Shown here: positions 11,302 to 24,900 of the stretch, piece after piece | How positions within the stretch are numbered: position 1 is the stretch's first letter | Layout: each line of letters opens with the position of its first letter | From: Panagrolaimus kolymaensis | Taxonomy: Eukaryota; Nematoda; Chromadorea; Rhabditida; Panagrolaimidae | Assembly (NCBI GenBank): GCA_028622995.1 | Contig: JAJQJQ010000039.1 | Coordinates: forward strand, 2,108,001-2,172,000 | Reading direction: 5' to 3' | DNA: 64,000 nucleotides | Position numbers and translations under genes: made by a program | Notes under the pieces: model-generated | Told to the model about the DNA's origin: nothing | What the model saw: the letters and a program-made list of their open reading frames with translations, nothing else | Database searches by the model: none

Positions 11302-14300
11302 TTATTTTTTCATTTTCAAAAGTTGAGGAGCAGAAACTCGTACTTTTCCAGGAATGTTTGATGCAATATTATTATCGCTGACAAGGCCTTTAATTAAATT
11401 CAATTCACCAGGGGTTGCAGTTTTATCACGCTAAAAATTAATAAAATTACAATCTTCAATATTATTTTTTGTTTGTTTGAGACTTACCAAAAATAGTTGT
11501 AAAGCCATTTTAGATGCTTTTCCACGTTTACCTGTACCAGGAGTAATTTTAACTTTATATTTGAATCGTTGCATAGAAGAATATGGAGCGCATACGGCTA
11601 CCGTATAAATAAGTGAATCATCATGGAATGGGCGAGAACAAAGTTGTTCAATAACAATGGTATCTTCATTTGCGCCTTCCGCTTCTGGATCATCATCGTC
11701 CTCTTCTTCTTGGGGATTTTCAGGTTTTTCCACTTGTGGTTTGGGTGGACGTTCTGGACGTGGAGGAAGTGGTTGGGGCTTTTCTTCAGGCTTTTTATGT
11801 CCAAGTAATAGCATAAAATGTTCACGTTCTTCTTCATTTTGATCTCGATATTTCTTTTTGATTTTATCAAGCTTATGCTTTTGCCTTTTTGAAATTGGAC
11901 CATTTGGATTGTTTTCTAAAAATAAATTCTTTAAGAAAGTTTAAAAAATTAAGGAAACATACGTTTTTCAGCTTTCTTTTTTGCTGCCTCTTCTTCCTCT
12001 TTACGCTTTTTTTCATCCAAGTATTTTTGTCGTTCATCAATTTTGCGTGGACCTCGTTGAGGTTGAGGGAATTTAACCATTGTGTATTCGGTATCTTCTC
12101 CTGCATTAACTACTTTAGGTTCATCACCAACATTAAGTTCGACATCAGGGAATTCGTCTTCTTCCACGCCTTCATCTTGGGCTTCCTCTACTTCTTCATC
12201 TTCAACTTCTTGATCTTTTTCTTCCTCGGCTTCTACCTCTTCATCTTTTAACTCTTCGCCTTCATCATCTTCATCTTCCTCCTCGGGAACAGGTTCATCT
12301 GTGAGAGAAAGATGGCTCATGACGTTTCCAGCTTCGGCTTCACGAGCTTTATGGTTTTCAGCAGATTCTTCATCAAGTCGAAACAAGAGACCGAAGCCAA
12401 GTTGAAGTTGACTTGCAGGAATAAAATTCTTTTTACCTCGAATCATAAATGAACCTGCTGGAAGGTATTCACCAGTAGGAGCTGTACGAGATACCTATAA
12501 TTTTAACAATTAGACAATTTAAAAAAGCAAAATGTTAAAACATACTTGATCATGTCGAACCCACCAAGCATTAATAACAATTTTAGCTTCCCATGCACTT
12601 GAATATGAAATAGCCATAGTTCCGGCTTCATTTATGGTACGAGGAGGAATTTCGGAATCTTTATTTTTATTTCTAATAACAACGGAGCAAGCACCATGAA
12701 TATCTGCGTGGACATAAATATCCCCTGGTCGAAGATAACGTTTTACAACCTGCTCATTTTGTTGAAAATCTCGTCCAGCTATTACAAGATATTTATCGGA
12801 TGAAATAAACCAATAAAATTTTTCAAACCACATCGTTTTTCTCGCACGTAAAAGATTAGTATGAGCTCGAACCTAAAAAATTAACAAGAATAAACTTGAA
12901 GCATAAAGAAAATCAAACCTGATCAATTTTATTTTTGGTGTGCATTTGAGCACTTTTCAAAGCTTTATTTGATGCTGCTAAAGTTTTTTGTTGTTTTTCT
13001 GCTGCATTCTTTTTATCCGTATAATATTTTCGACTATTTTGTGATGCGGATAAATCAATTTCAATATCAACACTTATTGGTTCAGATTCAGCGTCGTATG
13101 GGTCGCTTAAACGAAGGGTAACTTCATTTGATTTTAAATCCATTTTGACTATTGCTTTACTTGCAGCTTCACCATTTGCTGCTAAAGTTTCAAGCCATTC
13201 TTTTATTTGATCCCAAGTCATTTTATTTGCAAGTGCTACTCTCATAAGTAATAAAGCTTGATCCACGAGTTCACGATTAGCTTCAACCAAATATCCTTTG
13301 ACTTTGTGAGTGGATTGAACTTCATCCAATTGTTTTACACGTATTTCATGGTCTTTCTTTACGTTATCCAATTTTTTCATTGCTTGTTTTTCAGCATTGA
13401 GACCTTTTTGTTCAGCTTTTTGTTCATCCAAAACTGAATAAAATTTATCGATGGCTTCACTAAAGGTTGAATATTCATGGACACTGACTTTACTGGTGGG
13501 AAGTAAAAATTGTGCAAAATTAAATGGATGATATTCTTGATATGATTCAGCTTCAGTTCCATCACCAAGAACAAGCTTTTGATAAGTGATGTAACCATTA
13601 GTAGGATTTTGATGAATATTTTCTTGAATATCTTCAGCTAATTTTAGCGCTTGTTTAACCTTTTCTACGCTTGCAAGAGAATCATCAATATCAATTCCAA
13701 TTTTACAATCACTGGGTAAACCAACAGAAATTAAAGCATGATCCAAAAGAGCTGAACTGAATGGAACATGTTTGATTAAAGCTTTTCGTAAAATTTCTCC
13801 ACTTTTTGAATTATTTAGAAATAAACCAATGGTTTCTTCAGATGGTAAAAATGCTGTTTGACGTGCTCTTTCAATCGCATATTTTTCACGAACAGAAAAT
13901 CTTACATCGGTATCTTTTTCAGTTCTTGGACGTAAAACATTTAGGATGATATAATTATTGTCGGTCAAGATAATATTACCACGATCATATATTTCTACAA
14001 TGACATGGCATGCCCGATCTTCTTCACCAAATTGCATATCAACAATTCGATCGACGCCAAGTTGTTTAAGGGAAATTAAACGCTTTTGGTTGATGTGTTT
14101 ACGAAATTTCATTGAAAATTGTGATGGGATTTGAGATTTAGGCCAATCATGAGTTGTTTGATGAATTCTTGCACCTGATTCAAAAAGAATAATAGCTTTT
14201 TGTTCTGGCCTAAAAAATAAAATTGCGTTTTTATAAAGAAAGATAAAGTAAAGTATACATACCGCTGAAGTTTAAGCAAATACGTTCTTGAATCAATGTC

Positions 14301-14387
14301 ATAAACATTGGTAACACGCATTCCAACAAATGGTTGAAGATCATGCAAGACTGCAAAAAGGTCGATGGTTGCGAACTTGTTTTTCAT
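11302..14387 (-). CDS. NEMF: NEMF/Rqc2, ribosome quality control factor
   Basis: NEMF binds stalled 60S subunits with exposed peptidyl-tRNA, recruits the E3 ligase Listerin and directs C-terminal tailing. Six minus-strand exons (14387-14263, 14209-12919, 12872-12546, 12494-11963, 11915-11488, 11430-11302) give 943 residues. The order is NFACT-N (from [18 protein letters not shown], with [12 protein letters not shown], Asp95-Arg96 being the pair linked to tail synthesis), a charged coiled-coil middle, NFACT-R ([55 protein letters not shown]), a very acidic Glu/Asp stretch, a Pro-rich linker and NFACT-C ([31 protein letters not shown]). All expected domains are present. It is somewhat shorter than human NEMF (1076), mostly in low-complexity linkers. 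CCDC25 lies downstream on the same strand. Confidence 0.95.
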
Positions 14388-15223
14388 GATTAAAGGAAAT
14401 CTAAAGTGTATAAAAAAATTATAACTGCTATGGAAAGGAAAAATAAGAAAATCGAATGTAATACAAGAAACGCGGTAAAAAAAATTTAATCGTCGATAAC
14501 CCGTTAACGGAAACGTAAGCTATTGAAAAGCATCTGCAAAATTCGGATGCATAATTCACAAGAACATGTATGGCTAATAAATAATCGGTTTAATAAATGA
14601 AATGATATCAAAAAAATAAATTGATTGATAAATAGAAACTTATAATGAAGTATGGAGCAAATTGACAAAATTAATTTTATCAGAATTTCGAATTATTTTG
14701 GTTTCATTCATCTCAAGTATTATCAAAGGTGCGAAGTGAGGTTGCAAGACTTCCTTCATTTCCTTCTTAATAAAAAAAGTTCATACAATTTTTCGAACAA
14801 TGAAAGAGGATTGATGTGCTCAGGCATATTACTTCGGGGAAGAAAGATATGATAAAGATATATCACTTCAAGCCTGCCATTTTTGTCACAGAAATCAAGA
14901 AATTTGAATAAATTAACTATCAGTAGCAACTTGGTAGAAAGAAAGAATTTCTCAAAAAAATTTCGCAGATATAAAAGTAGCTTTCCATTTAAAAAATACA
15001 AATCCAAAAACCGCGAGGTTTCAATTAGTTATAATAATTAAAAAATACGAAAGTAACTTTGGGAATAGTAAATTATTCTTTAAAATCAAAGTATTATAAA
15101 GATATGAACAATGGTTAACTACCATCTATTACGATAACATTATAAACAAAATCTATTTATTTTATTTTATAATCAACAAGCAACAACAATAAATCCTAAA
15201 ACTAAAATCCTATAGACTAAATT
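14388..15223. other. Spacer between NDUFAF4-like gene and NEMF
   Basis: 836 bp of AT-rich sequence with no recognised exon, RNA gene or repeat. It probably includes the NEMF promoter and the 3' UTR of the upstream minus-strand gene. Confidence 0.55.
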
Positions 15224-16451
15224 CTATTGCTTTTTAGTAAGTTTTTCTTTTTCGCCGATAGGGTCAGATTCTTCTTCCTTTTCAGCTGCATTTTTAAATT
15301 CACTATCCAATAATTTCATATCTTCTAAACGTGCATCTAAACGTTTCTTATCTGCTTGTTGTTTTTCAGCTATATTTTTAAGATATTCTTTACGTTCTTT
15401 TGATTCCATTTTCATTAATTTTGATACAAATGCAAGACGTTTAGTTTGATCTTTTTTATCTTTCATTGCTGCTAATATTGGGGCATATTCTGTGTGTGTA
15501 AGTTCATCTTCACCTATCATAAATTTTTTCAAGTTTTCTATATCTTCTTTTCGGACAACCTAAGAAAAATTGTTGAAATTATAAAATGTTAAAAGAAAGA
15601 TATAGTTTTCTTACTCTTTGAATATCCGTTCTTTCGAATGGTCTAAAATATTGCCATAATCTTTCAAGCTTATCTTCATCTATTCTATTAACAGCTGGAT
15701 GAGATTGATATTTTTTTAAAGCTTCATCAGCAAAGGGTCGTTTATTTCCATCAGGGCCAGGTAATTCATGTTCCATACGATTTCTTAAAACCTTTAAAAT
15801 CAAAAATTAAATTGCATAATCCTGCAAGAATAATTTAAAAAACCAACATCAAGGGCTTCTCTAAGCATTAAACGATTAGGTTCCATTTTTTCTAATGATG
15901 GTTCAAAATAGCCGTATTCCCATGTGGGGTCATTGCGATGTTCCCATTCTGTTTCTCGAGTTGGTAAATTTCTAGAGAAATAAATATAAAAGAATATTAA
16001 CGTTTCAAACTAACTTTATTGAAGTCCAACGTTCTGGAGGATCGGTTGATTCAATTTTAATTTTATTAACATTTTCAATTAAATTATCATCCTTTTTATC
16101 GATAAGCTGAAATGAAAAAAATTATATGAGATGAAAAACTCGGTCGCAAAATTTTAATATTGTGCAATAATAAAAATTTTTGCAAGCAGCAAAAAACTCA
16201 AGTTTATTTAATGATAAGCAGCTATTCATTCCTATGACATTTGTAAAATCACAATATAAACTATTACAAACCTCTTTAAGTTTCTGATCATTAGCAGCCC
16301 TTTCAAATGGTTCAACTTCCCGATGATGTTTGGGTGCTAAAACTTTTTCACCCTTTTCAATGCGTTCAAATTTCATAACAGATTTCATTTGAGCATTAGC
16401 ATTTTTCCAATCTTTGGTAGCAGCATGAAATATATTTTTAAATAAACCCAT
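15224..16451 (-). CDS. NDUFAF4: NDUFAF4-like complex I assembly factor
   Basis: Exons 16451-16272, 16106-16015, 15971-15848, 15791-15615 and 15559-15224 join to 302 residues. NDUFAF4 helps assemble respiratory complex I at the mitochondrial inner membrane. Matches to the human protein by eye: an MG start with a basic/amphipathic N-terminus, APKHHRE (human APRH), KKDDNLIENVNKIKIESTDP (human ARKDEKLLSFLKDVYVDSKDP), a following LP motif, and INRIDEDKLERLWQYFRPFE-like sequence near the end (human LEQKDVNSLLKYFVTFE). An additional ~110-residue Lys/Glu-rich C-terminal helix is encoded by the last exon; human NDUFAF4 is only 175 residues. The N-terminal Gly could be myristoylated. The family call is moderately secure; the role of the extension is unknown. 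Confidence 0.7.
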
Positions 16452-17090
16452 ATATAATTTTATTTAAATTTAAAAAATAAATATATAAAAAATAGAAGAA
16501 GAATTATTTTTTGAGCAAAGCTAAAGCAATATAAGCAAAATAATTAAATGAAAGAATTTTGAAGGCAACATAGTAGTCTCTATGACCCATAAGTCTTGTG
16601 CTTTTATTTCTTCATAACTATATTGTTCCCTTTGAAGCATAGCATTTGAATTACAACTTTTTCATTTTCTATACAAAAAATGTTTTTGAGTAGGTTTCAT
16701 TGATTTTAAAAAGGTGTCATTTTTTGTTGGCTTTTAACAACCAATAAAAATTTAATGCGTGCTTTTTTAAAGTAAAAAAAAGTTAAAGACGCGGTAGTTA
16801 AAATAATCGAACTTTGATGATTTAACACTAATGTTCTTTGATTGTTTTTGATTAATCGTTTGTTTTCTTTTAGATTATTTTTCTATCTAATAATCATTTC
16901 TTCCTGTCTGCTGCTGGCTGCGGTGGCGTTATATTATTATTTTTTTTGAAGATATGAATTTTTGGAACATTGCAAACTAAAGAAAAAATATTTTAAACTC
17001 AGACGTTGTTGTTTCTCTTAGATTTGTGTGCAATCATCCCATATATTTGTTTCGCGTGTGCAATCTTTTTTTTTCTAAAATTTTCTAAAA
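16452..17090. other. Divergent intergenic region, NDUFAF4-like / nhx-5
   Basis: 639 bp between divergently transcribed genes, so it should hold both promoters. It is AT-rich with one small GC-richer patch near 16910-16930. No specific motif could be assigned. Confidence 0.5.
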
Positions 17091-19426
17091 ATGGATTTTA
17101 TTCACCGATTACTCCCTCGAATTTCAATGAAAAAAACTACTTTACTATTTCTTGGTATCATACTTACATGCGGGAAAATGGTTGAAGCTATTCAACAATA
17201 TTACTTATCTTCATTAACAGCCAAAGATGATTTAGAATTTTTTGCTGAAAAGGTAAGATTCTATTTTAAAAAATTTTAGCAAAACATTGAGAATGTTCCA
17301 TTTTAGCGTGCCAAAGTTATCCATCAAATTGATACAATACTTTTATTATTATTTACTACTTTAATGGTTGTTATTGTTTTAACTGCTTGGTTTTTCAAAC
17401 ATCATCGAATTCCATTTGTCCATGAAAGTGGGCTGACTTTAATGTATGGTACGTAATTATTTAATTATCATTCATAACTCAAATTAATTTTTTCTTAAAT
17501 TTCAGGCATGATTGTTGGATATATTATTCGATTTACAGCCATCGGTCAAATAAAGTCACAAACGATGGAAGTGATGCCAGCAAATTTTTCCATCGCTCAT
17601 CAACCACCCGATTTCTTACGATTAGGAGTTGAAAAGCAAGATAAAACTGAAGTATTTTTTCATTATGAAATGATTGAAGGATTTTTTGCTGATACTAAAC
17701 AAAAAATTGAAGAACATGTTGAGAGAAAAACTGTATTCTCACCCGAAATGTTTTTTAATATTATTTTGCCTCCAGTTATTTTCAATGCTGGTTACAGTCT
17801 TAAAAAAGTAATTCTTTATCATAGTTGAGTTTCACGATATCAATGTGACTTTATTTTCAGAGGCATTTCTTCCGTAACATTGGAAGCATTTTGTCGTTTG
17901 TATTTATCGGTGCGACATTGAGTTCATTTTTCATGGCGTAAGAAATACTACCATATTCATAATATTAATAATTAAAGCAATTTCTTTTAGATTTATAATG
18001 TACTTTTTCTCGGTTCTTTTTTCATTTGGTTTCAAATTCCAAGAATTACTTTTCTTTGGATCTATTTTATCTGCAACAGATCCATGTAAGTCCAACGCTA
18101 ATTTTTTTTTCCAAAAAACTAAATCCCTAAATATTATAGTGACGGTTCTCGCAGTATTTAATGAAATGCACGTTGATGTTGATCTTTATGCCCTTGTATT
18201 TGGTGAATCGGCTTTGAATGATGCAGTTGCGATTGTCATGGCAAGCATCATCGATACTTATAGCCCAGCAAGTGCAGATATCTTAGATTTTGGTGCAATT
18301 ATGATGTGTGTATGGTCATTTATTTATGTATTCTTTGTTTCTCTCCTCCTCGGCGCGGCAATTGGATGTGTGAATGCTTTACTTACAAAATTTACAGGAC
18401 TTGCAGATTTTCCAAATCTTGAAACTGGAATGTTTATTCTTTTAAGTTATGTCAGCTTTTTACTTGCTGAAGTTGTGGAATTAACAGGCATAGTGGCAGT
18501 TTTATTTTGTGGGATTTGTCAAGCTCATTATACTTATAATAATCTCAGCGAAGAATCCCAACAAAGAACTAAACAATTCTTTGAAATCATTTCATTCTTA
18601 GCTGAAGGTTTTGTCTTCCTTTACATTGGAGTTGCTGTAATGACAAGCAATGCAATGAAATGGGATCCACTTTTTATTGCTTGTTCAATTGTAAGTTTTA
18701 TTTTATTCATCGTTGCAATAATTACCAGATCATATTTTTTTAGCTTACAATGGTCGTTGCTCGAGCTTTATGGGTTTATCCACTTTGTACAATTCTAAAT
18801 TTCAGTCGAAGCCCCATAATTCCAATGAATCATCAACATATGATTTTCTTCTCAGGTCTTCGAGGTGCAGTACCTTTCGCTCTTGCATCACGAAACACTT
18901 CAACTGGGAATCGACAAATTATGCTTTCAACAACTTCGCTTGCTGTTATCATTACGGTAATATTCAATGGAGGATTAGCTTCAACAATGATAAATTATTT
19001 GGGAATTAAATGTGGTAATGCTAGAACCCAAAGACTAGAAGAAAATGAAACCATAACCGAAGATGGACCATCCACACCTGCTCCAATGCCGGGACAAAAT
19101 CCATGGGATAAAGCATTTTTACCAAGAAAATGGTATAATTTTGATGGAAATTTTATGAAACCATTGTTGACCCATTCAAACCCAACGCTAATGGAAACCA
19201 TGCCGAATTGCCTTCGCCCTATTGCAAGAATTTTAACAACTCGAAAACAAATGGAAAATGTAAACTTTTTTGGAATTTTACCTTTCTAAATTTTCTAAAA
19301 TTTAACTTTCAGTATTCTCGACCATTATTGAATGCTTCAACATCAGGTGAAAATTTAACTGGAGAAGTTGTCGTATCTGCAGACACAAATAAAGTGAAAT
19401 TTTTCAATAAACGTGCAATGCCTTGA
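17091..19426 (+). CDS. nhx-5: Endosomal Na+(K+)/H+ exchanger, NHE6/7/9 type
   Basis: SLC9 antiporter setting lumenal pH in endosomes/Golgi. Exons 17091-17252, 17307-17448, 17506-17807, 17861-17937, 17991-18085, 18140-18690, 18744-19259 and 19313-19426 join in frame to 652 residues. An N-terminal hydrophobic segment is followed by about 11-12 membrane segments. Diagnostic stretches match the NHE6/7/9 branch rather than plasma-membrane NHEs: [67 protein letters not shown] (the ND ion-binding pair), [19 protein letters not shown] and [14 protein letters not shown]. The cytosolic tail (~120 residues) is short and contains a [10 protein letters not shown] segment. A likely N-glycosylation site (NFS) lies in the first lumenal loop. 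The first exon's hydrophobic start supports the chosen ATG. Confidence 0.93.
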
Positions 19427-19809
19427 AAGACTTTTTTTCTTTCATCTTTCAGGACGATGAATAATAAGCAAGCTATATTTTTCCTGTGATGCTTTCAAAT
19501 CTCTAGTCTCCCTTCTCCTTTCACGCGCTTCTTTATTTATTTTGCTTAATACTTAAGTTATGTGTACATATATACATAGTTTCGATGTTGTGATTGTGAC
19601 AGTTATTCCGTTCCCGTAAATACTACCGGTTCAACCCTTGTGATCAATATAAAGAATAAATTATGTTAAAACATTATATTACACTAAAATAAAATTTATT
19701 TATATACCAAAAGCCTTATAAATACATGAACAAATATTACGACATAGTAAGGCAAAAATAATAGAAAAGGAAAAATCTAAGTCAAATCTCAAATTGCAAA
19801 ATAATGCAC
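19427..19809. other. Convergent 3' ends of nhx-5 and IF1
   Basis: 383 bp between tail-to-tail genes, probably their 3' UTRs. AATAAA-type signals occur on the plus strand near 19652. Nothing else seen. Confidence 0.55.
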
Positions 19810-20306
19810 CTATTTCTTAAGATTCTTTTCTTCATCTGCGAGTTCATCAATACGTTTCTTGTGACGAGCAACAACATCGACATGATTCTTAGCTTGTTGT
19901 TCATGATGTTCGATTTCTCTTGCAATTTGAGCTTTAAGTTCTTTCAATTGAGCTTGCTTCTAAAAATTATTGAATAAGAGAAGTAACAAAAACAATAAAC
20001 ATACAAGCTTGTGGAAATATTCATCTTCGCGAGCAGCTTCCATTTTACCAAAAGCACCACCAGCATCACGGATAGATCCACCAGACCCCCCACCTTTACC
20101 AGCTCCGGAACCAGGATCAGAAGACATTGAGCGAAAACTAAAAACAAATGATGTAATAATCAGAGAAAATTGTAACAAAATGTTTGATGCAAAGATTCAA
20201 AACTTCAAAAAATGACTCAAAAAAAAGCACATGGCTTATTAAGGAATTTAAAAACATTAAAAACTTACGTTATCATGAAAGGACGAACAAGTTGACGTTG
20301 AGCCAT
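19810..20306 (-). CDS. mai-2: Mitochondrial ATP synthase inhibitor IF1
   Basis: IF1 blocks reverse ATP hydrolysis by F1 when the matrix acidifies. Exons 20306-20269, 20137-20005 and 19959-19810 join to 106 residues. The N-terminus [18 protein letters not shown] is basic and hydroxylated, consistent with a mitochondrial presequence. The conserved Gly-rich block [19 protein letters not shown] leads into the inhibitory helix [16 protein letters not shown], nearly the same as in worm MAI-1/MAI-2. The rest is a Lys/Glu/His-rich coiled coil ([12 protein letters not shown]) that would mediate pH-dependent dimerisation. Since a presequence is visible, the MAI-2 (mitochondrial) assignment is preferred over cytosolic MAI-1. 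The last intron sits inside the helix. Confidence 0.93.
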
Positions 20307-21976
20307 GGTTAATAACTGAAAAATTGAAATGATTTAGTAAATGTTTGAGAATCAATAAAACGGAGTTTAAAATGCGGTAAACAAAAACAGTGATAATATA
20401 AAAAACGTGAAATTGCAAATTTTTTTGTTTGTTAAAAAAAAATTTTGCTTGAAAGCTAAATAAATGGAAGAACAATCGCTTCAAGAAGTAAATATGTCCA
20501 ATGTAAAACAGGAGAAATTTGAAAAGTTTAAAAAGGCGACGATGGCGAACAAAGTTTGTTCTTCTTGGTAAAGGCGTTTTTCATGTCCTTGCTGTCAAAA
20601 ATTAATGAATTGTTTTGATTAAAAATAGATGGAAAAAAGATACAATCGACTACAATAATAATCAAGAAATCAAATGATCACTTTGGAAAAACAAAAAATT
20701 GCAATATTTAGTTTGAAAAAATAAACTTTGAAAATAGAGTCCATCTTTTCAATTGCATATAAAGTTTTTTTTAATAATGAAACTTCAAAGTTACGAATTA
20801 TTAAATTTTGTTGATGCAAGTATTAAGATTTGTAATTATAAAAAGTTTTGTGATCGAGTGAAATATAAATTCCTTGCTTTGAAGTTGGATAATCTTGATA
20901 GTTTTGGGATTTATTGATTCTCATTTGAAGCATTTTCTTGTGTTTTATTCCATTGTCTTTGATAAGTAATTACTCTTTTTTAGCATGAGATTAGATGGAA
21001 AGTTTCATCAAAAATGTAGCTTCGAATTATAAAAACTTCATATCAGTGTCGGTTTCTGATTCTTAAACATATAACGCTTGTCATGCTATAGGTTCAACCA
21101 TTTTCCTAGAAACTAGTGTATTGTATTATCTATTTTTTCTTTATGAACCCTTTACTTATGTAAGCAAAAGGAATTCTGTCAGATAGATAAAAACTATGTG
21201 TTTTAGACGAAGAATATTCAATAACATATTTTTTGGTGGCCGTCGTCGGTCGCAGCAGCAAGAGCGCACGCATGCTTTTACTTTTCTTTATATTTTACGT
21301 TCGCGTTTCTTTTCTTTTCTTTTTTTTTGCAAATGCTTGCTGCTGTATGCTTAAACGACGACGTCGACAAGGTTAAGCAAGAGCAAGCAAGCTTTTTTTC
21401 TTCATTCTGCCAATAATTCCTCCATCAGCTGACAAACACGACAATTTGCAACTGTTTTAAACAAAGAAGAGGACTTAGAGATAGAGAGACAGAAGGATTG
21501 ATTAAAGGTCGTTTTTACCTCCTCCGTCAAAAAAAAGAAAAAATTAAACCTGAACAAAAAATGTTTCATTTGGGATATTTTTGAGTCAACGATTTTTTCT
21601 CAAGCATTTTGTTTCTTCGTCAAATTTTTTTTTTGAAAAAGACGATGTTCAAGTTTTTTTTTTCATATCTTTGGAGGTTGATGTAGTATTATTGTTTGCT
21701 TTATAAAAAAATGATTTGATTGAAAGGTTTACAATTTTCACCATTTTTTTTATTTTGGGAGAAGAATTTCTCTTTTTACCGCCTTTCTTGGGTCAGCAAA
21801 ATGGACGCCATTGCAGAGCGATGGCCAAAAAAAAAACAAATATTTTTTATTTCTTCCAATCGCGGCTTTTTTTCTGCTTTCACTAGTTTTTTTTTCTTTT
21901 TGCATTTGGTTACCAAATAGTTTGGTTGCTTTGCATTAAACTAAACTACCCATTATTTTCGTTATTGATTTCAGAG
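20307..21976. other. Divergent intergenic region, IF1 / nnt-1
   Basis: 1.67 kb between head-to-head genes. No coding exon was recognised. A TTTCAG at 21971-21974, two bases before the nnt-1 ATG, suggests that a 5' UTR intron or a spliced-leader site ends here. A small GC-richer patch lies at 21240-21400. Both promoters must lie within the region. Confidence 0.5.
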
Positions 21977-24900
21977 ATGGGGCTTCGCCTTGTCGTGGAC
22001 CATCAAGGTAAACTTCTCAAACTTTCCGTAATTCATGTACGTCGATGGTATTGTGCTCCACTTCGTGGAAAACCATTTTCGGAGCTTTCAGTTTCAGCTG
22101 TAAAAGAAGTGTTCAAAGGTAATTTTTGTTCAAGAGCATTTTCTTTTTTTTGACAAGCTGCGAGTATTTGGCTCTTTGATGCATAAGAAAAATTTGGACT
22201 TTTGTTTCTCTGACTTTTTTTCTTGATAATACAAAAAATGCGATTGATTTTTTTGCAGAAAATATAATAAAGAAAAAACTTGAACCAAATGAATCATAGA
22301 AAATTAATCCTAGGCATATTGAATTATCATATTTTTAGGTGAACGTCGAGTTGCTTTATCACCACAAGCTGTTTCTAATCTCGTTAAAAAGGGTATCACG
22401 GTCAACATTGAATCTGGTGCTGGAGCTTTGGCTCAATTTAGCGATAATGATTACAATCAAGCTGGAGCTAAAGTTGTTGATAGAACTAAGGCTCTCGATT
22501 GTGATGTCATCCTCAAAGTTCGACCACCATTGAAGGAAGAAGTTTCCAACTTTAAATCTGGCTCAACTCTTATTAGTTTTGTTTATCCAGCTCAAAATAA
22601 AGATCTTGTTGATCAATTAGCTAAACAAAAAGTTTCACTTTTTGCTATGGATTGTGTTCCTCGAATTTCGAGAGCTCAAGTTTATGATGCTCTTTCAAGT
22701 ATGGCTAACATCGCTGGTTATAAGGTAATTATTTGCTTTGGAATCTTGAAAACGAAAATTTGTAACATTCTCTAAAAATTATTACAACAATTATTTATTC
22801 TCTTTGTTTTTAGGCTGTTATCGAAGCAGCAAATCATTTCGGTCGATTCTTTACTGGACAAATCACTGCTGCTGGTAAAATTCCTCCAGCTAAAGTTCTC
22901 GTCATTGGTGGCGGAGTTGCTGGTCTTTCTGCAATTGGTACTGCTAAAAACATGGGAGCTATTGTAAGAGGCTTTGATACTCGTGCAGCAGTTAAAGAAC
23001 AAATTGAATCATTGGGTGGTGAATTTCTTGAAGTTAAACTTAAAGAATCCGGCGAAGGTCATGGTGGATATGCAAAAGAAATGAGCCCAGAATTTATTGC
23101 AGCTGAAATGGAGCTTTTTGCGAAACAATGCAAAGATGTTGATATAATTATTACCACTGCTTTAATTCCTGGTAAAAAAGCACCCATTTTAATTACAAAA
23201 GAAATGATTGCATCTATGAAACCTGGAAGCGTCGTAGTTGATTTGGCTGCCGAAGCTGGTGGCAACATTGAAACCATTAGACCTGGTGAAGTTTATACTA
23301 ATTCCAATGGCGTCGTTCATATTGGATACACAGATTTACCAAGTCGTTTACCCACTCAATCAAGTACATTGTATGCAAATAATATCACGAAATTCTTACT
23401 TTCCATGGGTGATAAAGAACGTTATTATGTTAACCTTGATGATGAAGTTATTCGAGGTTCCATTGTTTTGGATAACGGAAAACTTCTTTGGCCTCCACCA
23501 GCTCCTAAAGTTACTCCACCGCCTACACCCAGACCAATTGAAGAAATTAAAGCTGTAACGGTTGTTGAAGATACTCCATTCAATAAAACTCTAAAATCCG
23601 CTGCAACTTATACTAGCGGCGTTACTGCTGTAACTGCTTTAGGTCTTGTAAGTCCTAATGCATCCTTTTCTCAAACTATGACAACTTTTGGTCTTAGTGG
23701 AATTGTTGGTAAGTTTTATATTTTTTAGCGATTTCTTGAAAGTAAAAACTCAATTTTAGGTTATCATACTGTATGGGGTGTTACACCGGCTCTTCATTCA
23801 CCTCTCATGTCTGTCACCAATGCCATTTCTGGTATGACTGCCGCGGGTGGTCTTTGCCTTATGGGTGGCGGATTAACTCCATCAACCACTCCTCAAGCCC
23901 TTGCACTTGGAGCCACTTTTATTTCTTCCATCAACATTGGTGGTGGTTTTTTGATTACCAAAAGAATGTTGGACATGTTCAAGCGACCAAGTAAATTTTT
24001 ATAACTCGAAAACTATATACCAGTTTGTTTATTTTTTTTATAGCTGATCCACCAGAATATCATTTCCTTTATGCAATTCCCGGTGGCACACTTCTTGGAA
24101 TTTATTCTTATGGTGTTCTGAATGGATTCCCCGAAATCCACCATCTAACTTTCCTTGCATCTTCCCTTTGCTGCGTCGGTGCACTTGCTGGACTTTCTTC
24201 CCAAAAAACAGCTCGCCTTGGAAATGCTTTGGGTATGATTGGAGTTACTGGTGGCATTGCTTCCACTCTCGGCCTCGTAAATCCCGATCCTCAAACGCTC
24301 ATTCAAATGGCAGCTGCAATGGGAACTGGTATGGCACTTGGAACAGGAATTGCAAGTAAAATCAAAGTCACTGATCTCCCTCAACTCGTTGCTCTCTTCC
24401 ATAGTTTTGTTGGTATTGCTGCTACAACAACTTGCATTGCTCATTTTATGTCTGAGCATTCGCATTTCCTCGCTGATCCAGCTGCAGCGGGCGCAATCAA
24501 AATTGCACTCTTCCTCGGTGCTTATATTGGTGGAGTCACTTTTACCGGATCTCTCATGGCTTATGGCAAACTTCAAGGCCTTCTTCGTTCAGCTCCCATT
24601 TATCTTCCAGGTCGTCATGTAATTAATGGATCTTTAGCTGCTGCAAATTTAGCTGCCTTAGGTGTTTATCTTAATTCAAGCGATTTTGGCACAGGCCTTG
24701 GTATGCTTGGAGCCACTGCTTTAACGAGTTCAATCATGGGTGTGACTTTATCACTTGCTATTGGTGGTGCCGATGCTCCAGTTATGATTACTGTATTAAA
24801 TTCATATTCTGGATGGGCTCTTTGTGCGGAAGGTTTAATGCTTAATAATAATCTTTTAACGATAGTTGGAGCTTTGATTGGATCATCTGGTGCTATTTTA

